Positions 1 through 10,739 of a DNA stretch of 64,000 nt are shown here, piece by piece. Location of the stretch: NCBI RefSeq assembly GCF_002855515.1, contig NZ_PKRP01000003.1, positions 124,001 through 188,000 on the forward strand, in the 5' to 3' direction. Positions within the stretch are counted from its first letter, which is position 1. Every line of letters begins with the position of its first letter. The position numbers were made by a program, and so were the translations under genes. The stretch comes from Rhizobium sp. TH135 (GTDB lineage: Bacteria > Pseudomonadota > Alphaproteobacteria > Rhizobiales > Rhizobiaceae). A model generated the notes under the pieces. It was not told where the DNA came from. It did not search any database and was given only the letters and a program-made list of their open reading frames with translations.

Positions 1-446
1 TCCGTGGTCACTTCGCCGCTGCGAGCGTTGAGCCCAAGGCCAAGCTCGTCGAATTCCGCGTTTCCGAAGAAAACCTCATCGATGTCGGCGCGCAGCTGAC
101 CGCGAGCCATTTTGAAGCCGGCCAGCTGGTCGACGTCACGGGCACGACGATCGGTAAGGGTTTTGCCGGTGCCATGAAGCGCCACAACTTCGGTGGTCTT
201 CGCGCGACCCACGGTGTTTCCGTTTCGCACCGCTCGCATGGTTCGACCGGTTCGAACCAGGATCCGGGCAAGGTCTGGAAGGGCAAGCGCATGGCTGGTC
301 ACATGGGCCAGACCCGCGTCACCACCCAGAACCTCGAAGTCGTTTCGACCGATGAAGATCGTGGTCTCATCCTTGTGAAGGGCGCTGTTCCCGGTTCCAA
401 GGGTTCCTGGATCATCGTCCGCGACGCCGTCAAGTCGGCGAAGTAA
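1..446 (+). CDS. rplC: 50S ribosomal protein L3, C-terminal part (5' end outside window)
   Basis: Large-subunit protein that binds near the 3' end of 23S rRNA and is needed early in 50S assembly. The open frame runs from base 3 to a TAA at 444-446 with no start codon in the window, so only about 147 C-terminal residues are seen. The L3 signature region ([20 protein letters not shown]) with its long basic loop and the GKRMAGHMG segment are intact. It is the first gene seen of an S10-type operon and lies 13 bases before rplD, whose Shine-Dalgarno sits in that gap. Confidence 0.97.
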   Translation, partial: RGHFAAASVEPKAKLVEFRVSEENLIDVGAQLTASHFEAGQLVDVTGTTIGKGFAGAMKRHNFGGLRATHGVSVSHRSHGSTGSNQDPGKVWKGKRMAGHMGQTRVTTQNLEVVSTDEDRGLILVKGAVPGSKGSWIIVRDAVKSAK

Positions 447-459
447 GGGAGCCAAGCAC

Positions 460-1080
460 ATGGAATTCAACGTCAAGACCCTCGAGGGCAAGGACGCCGG
501 CAAGGTTTCTCTGTCGGACGAAATCTTCGGTCTGGATCCCCGCGAAGATCTGATCGCGCGCATGATCCGCTACCAGCTGGCCAAGAAGCGCCAGGGTACG
601 CACAAGACCAAGGGCCGTTCGGAAGTTTCCCGCACCGGTTCGAAGATGTACAAGCAGAAGGGCACCGGTCGTGCTCGTCACCATTCGGCCCGCGCTCCGC
701 AGTTCCGCGGCGGTGGTAAGGCTCATGGCCCGGTTGTTCGCAGCCACGCCCATGACCTGCCGAAGAAGGTTCGTGCGCTCGCTCTGCGCCACGCCCTCTC
801 TGCAAAGATGAAGTCGGAAGACGTGATCATCGTCGACAACCTGGTTGCGGCTGAAGCCAAGACCAAGCTGCTCGTCGGTACCTTCGCCTCGCTCGGCCTC
901 ACCAACGCTCTCGTCATCGGCGGTGCCGAAATCGACAGCAACTTCAAGCTCGCCGCTTCGAACATCCCGAACATCGATGTTCTGCCGGTTCAGGGCATCA
1001 ACGTTTATGACATCCTGCGCCGCGGCAAGCTCGTCCTGTCGAAGGCTGCTGTGGAAGCTCTGGAGGAGCGGTTCAAATGA
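460..1080 (+). CDS. rplD: 50S ribosomal protein L4
   Basis: 206-residue L4, a 50S assembly protein whose extended basic loop reaches into the peptide exit tunnel. The loop is visible at about residues 45-90 ([20 protein letters not shown], then [10 protein letters not shown]). The start ATG follows GGGAG by eight bases. In E. coli L4 also represses its own S10 operon; whether this organism does so cannot be judged because the operon leader is outside the window. The stop codon overlaps the rplW start by four bases (ATGA), so the two genes are probably translationally coupled. Confidence 0.98.
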   Translation: MEFNVKTLEGKDAGKVSLSDEIFGLDPREDLIARMIRYQLAKKRQGTHKTKGRSEVSRTGSKMYKQKGTGRARHHSARAPQFRGGGKAHGPVVRSHAHDLPKKVRALALRHALSAKMKSEDVIIVDNLVAAEAKTKLLVGTFASLGLTNALVIGGAEIDSNFKLAASNIPNIDVLPVQGINVYDILRRGKLVLSKAAVEALEERFK

Positions 1081-1370
1081 CGGATCTTCGCCACTACGAC
1101 GTGATCGTATCTCCGTCGATCACGGAAAAGTCGACCATGGTGTCTGAGTTCAACCAGGTCGTCTTCAACGTCGCCAAGGGTGCCAGCAAGCCGGAAATCA
1201 AGGCTGCTGTCGAGGCTCTCTTCGGCGTCAAGGTCACCGCCGTCAATACGCTCGTCCGCAAGGGCAAGACTAAGCGTTTCCGCGGCTTCGCCGGCAAGCA
1301 GAAGGACGTCAAGAAGGCCGTCGTGACGCTCGCCGAAGGTCAGTCCATCGACGTGTCGACGGGCGTCTGA
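1077..1370 (+). CDS. rplW: 50S ribosomal protein L23
   Basis: 97-residue L23, which lines the exit of the nascent-chain tunnel and serves as the dock for trigger factor and SRP. The N-terminal [13 protein letters not shown] motif and the [13 protein letters not shown] segment are typical. It starts inside the last codons of rplD (four-base overlap) and ends 17 bases before rplB, with the rplB Shine-Dalgarno in that gap. Confidence 0.98.
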   Translation: MTDLRHYDVIVSPSITEKSTMVSEFNQVVFNVAKGASKPEIKAAVEALFGVKVTAVNTLVRKGKTKRFRGFAGKQKDVKKAVVTLAEGQSIDVSTGV

Positions 1371-1387
1371 GGTAGGGAACAAGAACA

Positions 1388-2224
1388 ATGGCATTGAAAA
1401 GCTACAATCCGACGACCCCGAGCCAGCGTCAGCTGGTCATCGTCGACCGCTCTGGCCTCTGGAAGGGCAAGCCGGTCAAGGCGCTGACGGAAGGTCTCTC
1501 CAAGAGCGGTGGCCGTAACAACTACGGTCGCATCACCGCTCGCTTCATCGGTGGTGGTCACAAGCGCACCTATCGTCTGGTTGACTTCAAGCGTCGCAAG
1601 TTCGACGTTGAAGGCACTGTCGAGCGCCTGGAATACGACCCGAACCGTTCGGCCTTCATCGCTCTCGTGACCTACACGGACGGCGAACAGGCTTACATCC
1701 TGGCACCGCAGCGCATCGCTGCCGGCGACAAGGTCATCGCGTCTGAGAAGGCCGTTGACGTGAAGCCCGGCAACACCATGCCGCTGCAGTACATCCCGGT
1801 TGGTTCGATCGTTCACAACGTCGAAATGAAGCCCGGCAAGGGCGGTCAGATCGCACGTTCGGCTGGCACCTACGTCCAGCTCGTCGGCCGCGATGCCGGC
1901 ATGGCGATCCTGCGCCTGAACTCGGGTGAGCAGCGTCTGGTTCCGGGCTCCTGCCTGGCCACCATCGGCGCCGTTTCCAACCCGGACCACGGCAACACCA
2001 ACGACGGCAAGGCCGGTCGCACCCGCTGGCGCGGCAAGACCCCGCATAACCGCGGTGTCGTCATGAACCCGGTCGACCACCCGCACGGTGGTGGTGAAGG
2101 CCGCACCTCCGGTGGTCGCCACCCGGTTTCCCCGTGGGGTAAGCCCACCAAGGGCAAGCGGACTCGCTCGAACAAGTCGACCGACAAGTTCATCATGCGC
2201 TCGCGCCACCTGAAGAAGAAGTAA
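1388..2224 (+). CDS. rplB: 50S ribosomal protein L2
   Basis: 278-residue L2, one of the most conserved 50S proteins, required for subunit joining and the peptidyl-transferase centre. The RNA-binding OB and SH3-like domains are full length and the C-terminal signature ([13 protein letters not shown], then the [14 protein letters not shown] stretch) containing the invariant histidine is intact. Start ATG follows a GGGAA purine run. It lies between rplW and rpsS in the usual S10 order. Confidence 0.98.
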   Translation: MALKSYNPTTPSQRQLVIVDRSGLWKGKPVKALTEGLSKSGGRNNYGRITARFIGGGHKRTYRLVDFKRRKFDVEGTVERLEYDPNRSAFIALVTYTDGEQAYILAPQRIAAGDKVIASEKAVDVKPGNTMPLQYIPVGSIVHNVEMKPGKGGQIARSAGTYVQLVGRDAGMAILRLNSGEQRLVPGSCLATIGAVSNPDHGNTNDGKAGRTRWRGKTPHNRGVVMNPVDHPHGGGEGRTSGGRHPVSPWGKPTKGKRTRSNKSTDKFIMRSRHLKKK

Positions 2225-2239
2225 GAGAGGTAGTCAGAA

Positions 2240-2518
2240 ATGGCTCGTTCAGTATGGAAAGGCCCGTTCGTCGACGGCTATCTTCTCAAGAAGGCTGAGA
2301 AGGTTCGCGAGACAGGTCGTAATGAAGTGATCAAGATGTGGAGCCGTCGCTCCACCATCCTGCCGCAGTTCGTAGGTCTCACCTTCGGCGTCTACAACGG
2401 CAGCAAGCATGTGCCCGTCTCTGTCAACGAAGACATGGTCGGCCACAAGTTCGGTGAATTCGCTCCCACCCGGACCTATTACGGTCACGGTGCGGACAAG
2501 AAGGCGAAGAGGAAGTAA
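2240..2518 (+). CDS. rpsS: 30S ribosomal protein S19
   Basis: 92-residue S19, which forms a complex with S13 in the head of the 30S subunit and contacts the A-site tRNA region. The N-terminal [16 protein letters not shown] and the [17 protein letters not shown] motif are diagnostic. The gene sits 15 bases after rplB with an AGAGG Shine-Dalgarno and ends two bases before rplV. Confidence 0.98.
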   Translation: MARSVWKGPFVDGYLLKKAEKVRETGRNEVIKMWSRRSTILPQFVGLTFGVYNGSKHVPVSVNEDMVGHKFGEFAPTRTYYGHGADKKAKRK

Positions 2519-2520
2519 CG

Positions 2521-2910
2521 ATGGGCAAGGCAAAAGCCGAACGCCGGCTGAAAGACAACGAAGCGCAGGCAGTCGCCCGCACGATCCGCGTCAGCCCCCA
2601 GAAGCTCAACCTGGTTGCCGCGCTCATCCGCGGCAAGAAGGTCGAGCGCGCTCTCGCTGACCTGGAATTCTCCCGTAAGCGCATCGCAGGCGCGGTCCGC
2701 AAGACCCTTGAGTCCGCGATCGCCAACGCTGAGAACAACCATGATCTCGACGTCGATCAGCTGATCGTCGCCGAGGCCTATGTTGGCAAGTCGATCACCA
2801 TGAAGCGTTTCCACGCTCGTGGCCGCGGCCGCGCTTCGCGCATCGAAAAGCCGTTCTCGCACCTCACCATCGTGGTGCGTGAAGTCGAAGCCAAAGGGGA
2901 GGCCGCATAA
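2521..2910 (+). CDS. rplV: 50S ribosomal protein L22
   Basis: 129-residue L22, which contributes the beta-hairpin that narrows the exit tunnel near L4. The motif [21 protein letters not shown] and the C-terminal [20 protein letters not shown] type segment are present. Its Shine-Dalgarno (AGAGGAAG) is inside the last codons of rpsS. Its TAA stop overlaps the rpsC ATG by one base. Confidence 0.98.
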   Translation: MGKAKAERRLKDNEAQAVARTIRVSPQKLNLVAALIRGKKVERALADLEFSRKRIAGAVRKTLESAIANAENNHDLDVDQLIVAEAYVGKSITMKRFHARGRGRASRIEKPFSHLTIVVREVEAKGEAA

Positions 2911-3641
2911 TGGGTCAGAAAATCAATCCGATTGGCTTCCGTCTCGGGATCAATCGCACCTGGGATAGCCGCTGGTTTGCAGACAACGCCGAATATGGCA
3001 AGCTTCTGCATGAAGACCTGAAGATCCGCGCCTACCTCATGGAAGAGCTCAAGCAGGCCGGCATCGCCAAGGTCGTCATCGAGCGTCCGCACAAGAAGTG
3101 CCGCGTCACGATCCACTCGGCTCGTCCGGGTCTGATCATCGGCAAGAAGGGTGCAGACATCGAGAAGCTTCGCAAGAAGATCTCGACGATGACGAACTCG
3201 GAAACGCACCTCAACATCGTTGAAGTGCGCAAGCCGGAAGTCGACGCAACGCTGGTTGCTCAGTCGATCACCCAGCAGCTCGAGCGTCGTATCGCGTTCC
3301 GTCGCGCCATGAAGCGCGCCGTTCAGTCGGCCATGCGTCTCGGTGCCGAAGGCATCAAGATCACCTGCGCCGGCCGTCTCGGTGGTGCCGAAATCGCTCG
3401 TACCGAATGGTACCGCGAAGGTCGCGTTCCGCTCCACACCCTGCGTGCAGACATCGATTACGGTACGGCTGAAGCCGAAACCGCATACGGCATCTGCGGC
3501 GTAAAGGTCTGGATCTTCAAGGGCGAAATCCTCGAGCACGATCCGATGGCATCGGAACGTCGTGCGATGGAGGGCGATGCCCAGGGTCCCGCAAGCCGTG
3601 AACGCGGTGATCGTGGCGACCGTCGCCGCGAGAACGCTTGA
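2910..3641 (+). CDS. rpsC: 30S ribosomal protein S3
   Basis: 243-residue S3 at the mRNA entry tunnel of the 30S subunit, with helicase-like function together with S4 and S5. The N-terminal [20 protein letters not shown] block and a type II KH domain with its GxxG loop ([18 protein letters not shown], about residues 75-92) are clear. The C-terminal tail after about residue 210 is Arg/Gly/Asp-rich, an extension common in alphaproteobacteria. Start overlaps rplV by one base. Confidence 0.98.
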   Translation: MGQKINPIGFRLGINRTWDSRWFADNAEYGKLLHEDLKIRAYLMEELKQAGIAKVVIERPHKKCRVTIHSARPGLIIGKKGADIEKLRKKISTMTNSETHLNIVEVRKPEVDATLVAQSITQQLERRIAFRRAMKRAVQSAMRLGAEGIKITCAGRLGGAEIARTEWYREGRVPLHTLRADIDYGTAEAETAYGICGVKVWIFKGEILEHDPMASERRAMEGDAQGPASRERGDRGDRRRENA

Positions 3642-3680
3642 TTGAACGCTGGCGAAAGATAAGCTCGGAGAAGTAAGAAA

Positions 3681-4094
3681 ATGTTGCAGCCAAAGCGTAC
3701 AAAGTACCGCAAGCAGTTCAAGGGCCGCATCAAGGGCGTCGCCAAGGGCGGTTTTGATCTGGCATTCGGTGAATTTGGCCTCAAGGCTCTGGAACCGAAC
3801 CGCGTGAACGCTCGCGAAATTGAAGCAGCCCGTCGTGCGATCACCCGCTATATGAAGCGTGCTGGTCGCGTGTGGATCCGCGTATTCCCTGACGTTCCGG
3901 TCACGGCAAAGCCGACCGAAGTTCGTATGGGTAAGGGTAAGGGTTCGGTCGAATACTGGGCATGCAAGGTCAAGCCTGGTCGTATCATGTTCGAGATCGA
4001 CGGCGTATCGGAAGAGATCGCGCGCGAGGCTCTTCGCCTCGGTTCCGCCAAGCTCTCTGTCACGACGCGCTTCGTACAGCGCATTGCAGAGTGA
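3681..4094 (+). CDS. rplP: 50S ribosomal protein L16
   Basis: 137-residue L16, which organises the A site of the 50S subunit. The N-terminal [16 protein letters not shown] and the [18 protein letters not shown] motif are characteristic. A GGAGAAG Shine-Dalgarno lies before the ATG. It is followed 11 bases later by rpmC. Confidence 0.98.
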   Translation: MLQPKRTKYRKQFKGRIKGVAKGGFDLAFGEFGLKALEPNRVNAREIEAARRAITRYMKRAGRVWIRVFPDVPVTAKPTEVRMGKGKGSVEYWACKVKPGRIMFEIDGVSEEIAREALRLGSAKLSVTTRFVQRIAE

Positions 4095-4105
4095 GGAACA
4101 AGTCG

Positions 4106-4306
4106 ATGAAAGCCGTAGATGTACGCGCCATGAGCGCTGACCAGCTGAACGACGAGCTTGCAAAGCTGAAGAAGGAGCAGTTCAACCTGCGCTTCCAGAA
4201 GGCCACTGGCCAGCTCGAGAAGTCTTCCCGTATTCAGGAAGTCCGTCGTGATATCGCACGCGTGAAAACCATTGCCCGCCAGAAGGCGGCAGAAGCCAAG
4301 GCCTAA
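4106..4306 (+). CDS. rpmC: 50S ribosomal protein L29
   Basis: 66-residue L29, a small helical hairpin protein at the tunnel exit beside L23. The sequence [20 protein letters not shown] with the following [17 protein letters not shown] is a typical L29. The ATG at 4106 is chosen over an in-frame upstream start inside rplP because the family begins here and GAGGAACA lies just upstream. It is 12 bases from rpsQ. Confidence 0.97.
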   Translation: MKAVDVRAMSADQLNDELAKLKKEQFNLRFQKATGQLEKSSRIQEVRRDIARVKTIARQKAAEAKA

Positions 4307-4318
4307 GGACCGAGAAAT

Positions 4319-4555
4319 ATGCCGAAACGCATTCTGCAGGGCGTAGTTGTCAGCGATAAGAACGACAAGACCATTGTCGTTCGCGTTGAGCGTCGATTCG
4401 CCCACCCGCTGCTTCAGAAGACCGTTCGCCGGTCCAAGAAGTACAAGGCACATGACGAGAACAACCAGTACAAGACCGGTGACGTCGTTTCCATTCAGGA
4501 ATGTGCACCGATCTCCAAGGACAAGTGCTGGACGGTGATTGCCGCCCAGGCTTAA
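4319..4555 (+). CDS. rpsQ: 30S ribosomal protein S17
   Basis: 78-residue S17, an OB-fold 16S rRNA-binding protein used in early 30S assembly. Conserved stretches are [16 protein letters not shown] and [19 protein letters not shown]. It is the last gene of the S10 segment here: unlike the compact E. coli layout, 228 bases with hairpins follow before rplN. Confidence 0.98.
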   Translation: MPKRILQGVVVSDKNDKTIVVRVERRFAHPLLQKTVRRSKKYKAHDENNQYKTGDVVSIQECAPISKDKCWTVIAAQA

Positions 4556-4567
4556 TTTACGGACTTC

Positions 4568-4594
4568 CTGCGCAAGGGCTTGCACCTTGCGCAG
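4568..4594 (+). other. Perfect 10 bp hairpin downstream of rpsQ
   Basis: CTGCGCAAGG and CCTTGCGCAG form a perfect stem with a seven-base loop, 12 bases after the rpsQ stop. No U-tract follows, so it is not a classic terminator by itself. It could be an RNA-processing or 3'-end-protecting structure. Confidence 0.6.
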
Positions 4595-4620
4595 AAATCT
4601 GTATGAAGCAGGCCACTGGC

Positions 4621-4650
4621 AGAGAACGCTCGGAATCGGGCGTTCTTTTG
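4621..4650 (+). terminator. Terminator-like hairpin between rpsQ and rplN
   Basis: AGAACGCTCG (4623-4632) pairs with CGGGCGTTCT (4637-4646) around a GAAT loop, with one G-U wobble, and the run TTTT ends at 4649. This looks like a moderate Rho-independent terminator or attenuator splitting the ribosomal protein cluster. The short U-tract suggests partial read-through. Confidence 0.6.
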
Positions 4651-4727
4651 CTTTGAGCGCACGGAAGGTCCCTATGGGAAACCACCCTGTATTTATCTTC
4701 CCGCGCACACCAGAAATTTATCATAAG

Positions 4728-4760
4728 CCCGAATAGGGGGCCTCGGCCCAACCGTTCGGG
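4728..4760 (+). promoter_or_regulatory. Leader hairpin just upstream of rplN (candidate control element)
   Basis: CCCGAAT (4728-4734) pairs with GTTCGGG (4754-4760), enclosing a G-rich/C-rich inner part. It ends 23 bases before the rplN ATG, so it could serve as a ribosomal-protein-binding leader or transcript 5' structure. This is inferred from dyad symmetry only. Confidence 0.3.
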
Positions 4761-4783
4761 TTACAACAAGAAGGCGACCTGAC

Positions 4784-5152
4784 ATGATTCAGATGCAGAC
4801 TAACCTCGACGTCGCGGATAATTCCGGCGCACGTCGTGTCATGTGCATCAAGGTGCTGGGCGGTTCTAAGCGCAAGTACGCTTCCATCGGCGACATCATC
4901 GTCGTTTCGATCAAGGAAGCTATCCCGCGCGGCCGCGTGAAGAAGGGTGACGTGATGAAGGCGGTTGTTGTTCGCACCGCCAAGGACATCCGTCGCGCTG
5001 ACGGCAGCGTCATTCGATTCGATAACAACGCAGCTGTTCTTATCGACAACAAGAAAGAGCCGATCGGCACCCGTATCTTCGGACCGGTTCCGCGCGAACT
5101 TCGCGCCAAGAACCACATGAAGATCATCTCGCTGGCTCCAGAAGTACTGTAA
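4784..5152 (+). CDS. rplN: 50S ribosomal protein L14
   Basis: 122-residue L14, which forms part of the intersubunit bridges and binds L19. The N-terminus [20 protein letters not shown] and the [14 protein letters not shown] motif are invariant features. AAGAAGG precedes the ATG. It opens the spc segment after the 228-base gap. Confidence 0.98.
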   Translation: MIQMQTNLDVADNSGARRVMCIKVLGGSKRKYASIGDIIVVSIKEAIPRGRVKKGDVMKAVVVRTAKDIRRADGSVIRFDNNAAVLIDNKKEPIGTRIFGPVPRELRAKNHMKIISLAPEVL

Positions 5153-5166
5153 GGGAGCGGGAAGCG

Positions 5167-5475
5167 ATGAATAAGATCCGCAAGGGCGACAAGGTCGTCG
5201 TACTCGCTGGCAAGGACAAGGGCCGTTCGGGCGAAGTCCTCCAGGTCATGCCGAAGGAAGACCGTGCGGTCGTCCGTGGCATCAATGTTGTCAAGCGCCA
5301 CCAGCGCCAGACGCAGACCACGGAAGCCGGCATCATCAGCAAGGAAGCCTCGATCCATCTGTCGAACATCGCGATCGCCGACAAGGACGGCAAGCCGACC
5401 CGCGTCGGTTTCAAGGTCGTTGACGGCAAGAAGGTTCGTGTGGCCAAGCGTTCGGGAGAAGTGATCGATGGCTGA
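5167..5475 (+). CDS. rplX: 50S ribosomal protein L24
   Basis: 102-residue L24, one of the two assembly-initiator proteins of the 50S subunit. The KOW motif is at residues 5-30 ([20 protein letters not shown]), followed by [24 protein letters not shown] precedes the ATG. Its last eight bases overlap the start of rplE. Confidence 0.98.
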   Translation: MNKIRKGDKVVVLAGKDKGRSGEVLQVMPKEDRAVVRGINVVKRHQRQTQTTEAGIISKEASIHLSNIAIADKDGKPTRVGFKVVDGKKVRVAKRSGEVIDG

Positions 5476-6025
5476 GGCAAAGTATGAGCCGCGGCTCAAG
5501 GCTGAATACGTAAACCGCATTCGCAAGGCTATGCAGGAGCAGTTCTCCTACGCCAACGAAATGCAGATCCCGAAGCTCGACAAGATCGTGATCAACATGG
5601 GCGTGGGCGAGGCAACTGCCGACTCCAAGAAGCCCACTGTTGCTGCGGCTGACCTTGCAGCGATCGCCGGCCAGAAGCCGGTTATCACCAAGGCCCGCAA
5701 TTCGATCGCTGGCTTCAAGGTCCGCGAAAACATGCCGATCGGCGCAAAGGTTACCCTGCGCGGCGCCCGCATGTATGAGTTCCTGGACCGCCTGGTCAAC
5801 ATCGCGCTTCCGCGCGTTCGCGACTTCCGCGGCCTGAACCCGAAGTCCTTTGACGGCCGTGGCAACTTCGCCATGGGCATCAAGGAGCACATTGTGTTCC
5901 CGGAGATCAACTACGATAAGGTTGATCAGATGTGGGGCATGGACATCATCGTTTGCACGACGGCGACCAACGACGACGAAGCTCGGGCTCTTCTGAAAGA
6001 GTTCAACTTCCCGTTCCGTCAGTAA
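5468..6025 (+). CDS. rplE: 50S ribosomal protein L5
   Basis: 185-residue L5, which binds 5S rRNA with L18 and L25-type proteins in the central protuberance. Conserved parts include the [11 protein letters not shown] segment and [20 protein letters not shown]. It starts inside rplX (eight-base overlap) and is followed by rpsN after 33 bases. Confidence 0.98.
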   Translation: MAEAKYEPRLKAEYVNRIRKAMQEQFSYANEMQIPKLDKIVINMGVGEATADSKKPTVAAADLAAIAGQKPVITKARNSIAGFKVRENMPIGAKVTLRGARMYEFLDRLVNIALPRVRDFRGLNPKSFDGRGNFAMGIKEHIVFPEINYDKVDQMWGMDIIVCTTATNDDEARALLKEFNFPFRQ

Positions 6026-6058
6026 CCGTAACGACGAGCGTAGAAGAGGAACTTCGAT

Positions 6059-6364
6059 ATGGCGAAGACAAGCGCAGTTGAAAAGAACAAGCGCCGCCGC
6101 AAGATTGCCGCGAGCCAGGCCGCAAAGCGTGCCGGTTTGAAGGCAATCATCATGAACCAGTCTCTTTCGATTGAAGAGCGGTTCAAGGCCACCCTGAAGC
6201 TGGCAGAACTGCCGCGCGATGGCTCCAAGACCCGTATTCGCAACCGTTGCGAAGTCACCGGTCGTCCGCGTGCATTCTATCGCAAGCTTGGAATGTCGCG
6301 TATCGCGCTTCGCGAGCTTGGCAACACCGGCAAGGTGCCGGGCGTTGTGAAGTCGAGCTGGTAA
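6059..6364 (+). CDS. rpsN: 30S ribosomal protein S14
   Basis: 101-residue S14 in the 30S head. The C-terminal motif [18 protein letters not shown] is present with a single cysteine, so this is the longer zinc-independent form found in most proteobacteria. The ATG is preceded by AGAGGAACTTCGAT. Confidence 0.98.
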   Translation: MAKTSAVEKNKRRRKIAASQAAKRAGLKAIIMNQSLSIEERFKATLKLAELPRDGSKTRIRNRCEVTGRPRAFYRKLGMSRIALRELGNTGKVPGVVKSSW

Positions 6365-6376
6365 GGAGACGCCAAT

Positions 6377-6775
6377 ATGACGATGACTGATCCGTTGGGC
6401 GATATGCTCACCCGCATCCGGAATGGCGCAGCTCGCCGCAAGAGCTCCGTCTCCACTCCGGCCTCCAATCTCCGTGCCCGCGTTCTCGACGTTCTGCAGG
6501 CCGAAGGTTACATCCGTGGCTACAGCCAGGTCGATTACGGCAATGGCAAGTCTGAGCTCACGATCGAACTGAAGTACTACGAAGGTTCTTCGGTCATTCG
6601 CGAAATCGGCCGCGTATCCAAGCCGGGCCGCCGAGTTTATGTCTCGGTTAAGTCCATCCCGCAGGTCGCGAACGGCCTCGGCATCACCATCCTTTCGACT
6701 CCGAAGGGTGTGATGGCCGATCACCAGGCTCGCGAACAGAACGTTGGTGGTGAGGTACTCTGCTCCGTCTTCTAA
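6377..6775 (+). CDS. rpsH: 30S ribosomal protein S8
   Basis: 132-residue S8, a central organiser of the 30S platform. The N-terminal [20 protein letters not shown] and the C-terminal [20 protein letters not shown] with the terminal LCSVF type end match the family. In E. coli it represses the spc operon. AAGGAG precedes the ATG by ten bases. Confidence 0.98.
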   Translation: MTMTDPLGDMLTRIRNGAARRKSSVSTPASNLRARVLDVLQAEGYIRGYSQVDYGNGKSELTIELKYYEGSSVIREIGRVSKPGRRVYVSVKSIPQVANGLGITILSTPKGVMADHQAREQNVGGEVLCSVF

Positions 6776-6816
6776 GACGGGCAGGGGATCTCCATAGCGA
6801 ACAGACAGGAAAAACT

Positions 6817-7350
6817 ATGTCTCGTATCGGTAAAAAGCCCGTTCCGGTTCCGGCTGGCGTGACCGCCTCTGTCGAAGGCCAGAAGGTCTCCGTCAAGGGC
6901 CCGAAGGGTGAACTTTTCTTCGTCGCAAATGACGAAATCTCCGTGAAGCTCGAAGACAACGCTGTTGTCGTACAGCCGATCAACGACTCCAAGGATGCTC
7001 GTTCGAAGTGGGGCATGTCCCGCACGATGATCGAAAACATCCTGAAGGGTGTTAAGGACGGTTACGAGCGCAAGCTCGAAATCAACGGCGTTGGTTACCG
7101 CGCGTCGCTTCAGGGCAAGAACCTGCAGCTGGCACTCGGCTTCAGCCACGACGTCGTCTATGAGCCGCCGGTTGGCATCTCCATCGCTGTTCCGAAGCCG
7201 ACCGAAATCATCGTGTCCGGCATCAACAAGCAGCAGGTCGGCCAGGTTGCCGCCGAGATCCGCGAATATCGCGGTCCGGAGCCCTACAAGGGCAAGGGCG
7301 TCAAGTATGCCGAAGAGCGGATCGTCCGCAAAGAAGGCAAGAAGAAGTAA
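6817..7350 (+). CDS. rplF: 50S ribosomal protein L6
   Basis: 177-residue L6, two tandem alpha/beta domains near the factor-binding region of the 50S subunit. The start [15 protein letters not shown] and the C-terminal signature [20 protein letters not shown] are diagnostic. AGACAGGAAAAACT precedes the ATG. Confidence 0.98.
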   Translation: MSRIGKKPVPVPAGVTASVEGQKVSVKGPKGELFFVANDEISVKLEDNAVVVQPINDSKDARSKWGMSRTMIENILKGVKDGYERKLEINGVGYRASLQGKNLQLALGFSHDVVYEPPVGISIAVPKPTEIIVSGINKQQVGQVAAEIREYRGPEPYKGKGVKYAEERIVRKEGKKK

Positions 7351-7362
7351 GGATCGCGCGAA

Positions 7363-7725
7363 ATGGCAAGCAGAAAAGAAGCACTTGTTCGCCGTGCGAA
7401 CCGCGTACGGCGACAGATCAAGGCGGTGGCAAATGGCCGTCCGCGTCTGTCGGTACATCGCTCTTCGAAGAACATCTACGCTCAGATCATCGACGACGTC
7501 GCTGGCAAGACCCTTGCGGCTGCTTCGACCCTCGATGGCGGCCTGAAGGCCGAGCTCAAGACCGGCGCCGATATCGCAGCAGCTGCTGCCGTTGGCAAGC
7601 TGGTTGCAGAGCGCGCCGTCAAGGCTGGCGTGAATGAAGTCGTCTTCGATCGTGGCGCCTTCATCTATCACGGCCGCATCAAGGCTCTCGCCGAAGCGGC
7701 TCGTGAAGGTGGTCTGACCTTCTAA
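7363..7725 (+). CDS. rplR: 50S ribosomal protein L18
   Basis: 120-residue L18, which carries 5S rRNA into the 50S subunit together with L5. The basic N-terminus ([15 protein letters not shown]), the [20 protein letters not shown] block and the ending [20 protein letters not shown] are typical. AAGGATCGCGCGAA precedes the ATG. A 143-base gap with hairpins separates it from rpsE. Confidence 0.98.
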   Translation: MASRKEALVRRANRVRRQIKAVANGRPRLSVHRSSKNIYAQIIDDVAGKTLAAASTLDGGLKAELKTGADIAAAAAVGKLVAERAVKAGVNEVVFDRGAFIYHGRIKALAEAAREGGLTF

Positions 7726-7735
7726 GATAGAATTT

Positions 7736-7819
7736 CCACCCGGACTTGCGTTCGGGTGGATTTCCGGCTTTAAGCCGGTCACACCGGATTCCACCTTGAC
7801 CCGACAGGGCAGGGTGGAA
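7736..7819 (+). other. Three successive hairpins between rplR and rpsE
   Basis: CCACCCG/CGGGTGG (7736-7759), CCGGCTT/AAGCCGG (7764-7778) and TTCCACC/GGTGGAA (7789-7819) form three stems in a row. None is followed by a strong U-tract. They may fold a structured intercistronic region that tunes stoichiometry, stability or partial termination in the spc operon. Confidence 0.5.
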
Positions 7820-7868
7820 CTTTGCGTAATCTGCCGATTGCACCCGGAAAAGAAAAAGGAAAAGGACA

Positions 7869-8438
7869 ATGGCACAAGAAAAGCGTGGTTCGCGCGATGA
7901 TCGCCAGAACCGTGAAGAGCGCGACAGCGAGTTCGTCGACAAGCTTGTCGCGATCAACCGCGTCGCTAAGGTCGTCAAGGGCGGCCGTCGTTTCGGCTTC
8001 GCAGCCCTCGTCGTCGTCGGCGACCAGAAGGGTCGCGTAGGCTTCGGCCATGGCAAGGCACGTGAAGTGCCGGAAGCCATCCGCAAGGCAACGGAAGCTG
8101 CCAAGCGCGACATGATTTTCGTTCCGCTTCGTGACGGCCGTACGCTGCATCACGACGTCAACGGCCGTCATGGCGCCGGCAAGGTTCTGCTGCGCTCCGC
8201 CAAGGCCGGTACCGGTATCATCGCCGGTGGCCCGATGCGCGCCGTTTTCGAAACGCTCGGCATGCACGACGTCGTCGCCAAGTCGACCGGTTCGTCGAAC
8301 CCGTACAACATGGTTCGCGCTACGTTCGACGCTCTGAAGCACCAGGTGCATCCGAAGGACGTCGCTGCTCAGCGTGGCCTGAAGTATGCTACCCTCCAGG
8401 CTCGCCGCGCTGCTTCTGGCAACGCTGCTGAAGAATAA
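7869..8438 (+). CDS. rpsE: 30S ribosomal protein S5
   Basis: 189-residue S5, part of the mRNA entry channel with S3 and S4 and important for decoding accuracy. The double-stranded RNA-binding-like motif is at about residues 20-85 ([20 protein letters not shown]) and [18 protein letters not shown] follows. An AAAAGGACA Shine-Dalgarno precedes the ATG. Confidence 0.98.
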   Translation: MAQEKRGSRDDRQNREERDSEFVDKLVAINRVAKVVKGGRRFGFAALVVVGDQKGRVGFGHGKAREVPEAIRKATEAAKRDMIFVPLRDGRTLHHDVNGRHGAGKVLLRSAKAGTGIIAGGPMRAVFETLGMHDVVAKSTGSSNPYNMVRATFDALKHQVHPKDVAAQRGLKYATLQARRAASGNAAEE

Positions 8439-8452
8439 GAGGAGTCTGAACC

Positions 8453-8662
8453 ATGGCCAAGGCTACGAAGAAGACTGAAGCAAAGACGATCACGGTCGAG
8501 CAGATCGGTTCGCCTATTCGCCGTCCGGCAGTCCAGCGCGCAACGCTGGTCGGTCTGGGCCTCAACAAGATGCACCGGGTCCGCACCCTGGAAGATACCC
8601 CTTCCGTTCGTGGCATGATCCGTGCTGTCCAGCATCTCGTTCGCGTCGTCGACGAGAAGTGA
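8453..8662 (+). CDS. rpmD: 50S ribosomal protein L30
   Basis: 69-residue L30, a small 23S rRNA-binding protein. The segment [20 protein letters not shown] followed by [20 protein letters not shown] is the L30 signature. AGAGGAG precedes the ATG, and rplO follows after 16 bases. Confidence 0.97.
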   Translation: MAKATKKTEAKTITVEQIGSPIRRPAVQRATLVGLGLNKMHRVRTLEDTPSVRGMIRAVQHLVRVVDEK

Positions 8663-8678
8663 GACGGGGGAAGTCATC

Positions 8679-9158
8679 ATGAAACTGAATGAAATCAAAG
8701 ACAACGAAGGCGCTTCCAAGGAACGTATCCGCGTAGGTCGCGGTATCGGTTCCGGCAAGGGCAAGACCGGTGGTCGCGGTGTAAAGGGTCAGAAGGCTCG
8801 TTCCGGCGTCGCCATCAACGGCTTCGAAGGCGGCCAGATGCCGATCTATCGTCGCCTGCCGAAGCGCGGCTTCAACAACATCTTCGCTTCTGAATACGTC
8901 ACCGTATCGCTCGGCCGTATCCAGACCGCGATCGATGCTGGCAAGCTCGACGCTAAGGCAACGGTTGATGCCGCTTCGCTCAAGGCAGCCGGCGTTATCC
9001 GTCGCGTCAAGGACGGCGTTCGCGTCCTGTCCGGCGGCGAACTGAAGGCAAAGCTCACGATCGAAGTCGCCGGCGCCTCCAAGGTCGCCGTCGAGAAGAT
9101 CGAAAAGGCTGGCGGTTCCATCAAGCTGCTCGAAGCAGCTAAGGAAGCCGCTGAATAA
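8679..9158 (+). CDS. rplO: 50S ribosomal protein L15
   Basis: 159-residue L15, a late 50S assembly protein. The Gly-rich basic N-terminal part ([20 protein letters not shown], from about residue 18) and [18 protein letters not shown] are diagnostic. The ATG at 8679 is chosen over a longer in-frame start inside rpmD because it matches the family N-terminus and follows GGGGGAAG. A strong terminator lies just downstream. Confidence 0.97.
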   Translation: MKLNEIKDNEGASKERIRVGRGIGSGKGKTGGRGVKGQKARSGVAINGFEGGQMPIYRRLPKRGFNNIFASEYVTVSLGRIQTAIDAGKLDAKATVDAASLKAAGVIRRVKDGVRVLSGGELKAKLTIEVAGASKVAVEKIEKAGGSIKLLEAAKEAAE

Positions 9159-9167
9159 GTGACAGAC

Positions 9168-9200
9168 AATCGCCCGGGGTGCTTCACACCGGGCGATTTT
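9168..9200 (+). terminator. Rho-independent terminator after rplO
   Basis: AATCGCCCGG (9168-9177) pairs with CCGGGCGATT (9189-9198), extended by inner GTG/CAC pairs, and TTTT ends the site. It separates the spc ribosomal genes from secY, so secY-adk probably has its own promoter in 9201-9398 or depends on read-through. Confidence 0.85.
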
Positions 9201-9398
9201 GCTCCCATATGTGAGCCTCACGATCCCAGGACGGAATGGACGTCGTTTCGTCTTCCGGGTCATCTGGAAAACAAGGGTGTGAGGCATGCGGTTGCTCGGC
9301 AACTTCTCCCCGCGCCCTGTTTTCTGAAAAACAGTTTGAACGAATAGCCTCCGGTTCGGACGGGTTCCCGTCGCCGGTCTAGGTTGGCGGAGAATTCT

Positions 9399-10735
<1,337 letters not shown>

Positions 10736-10739
<4 letters not shown>

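Noticed and set aside
2778-4163. 461-codon open frame on the minus strand across rplV-rplP
   Set aside because: It is the antisense shadow of conserved ribosomal genes in GC-rich DNA; no motif or start signal.
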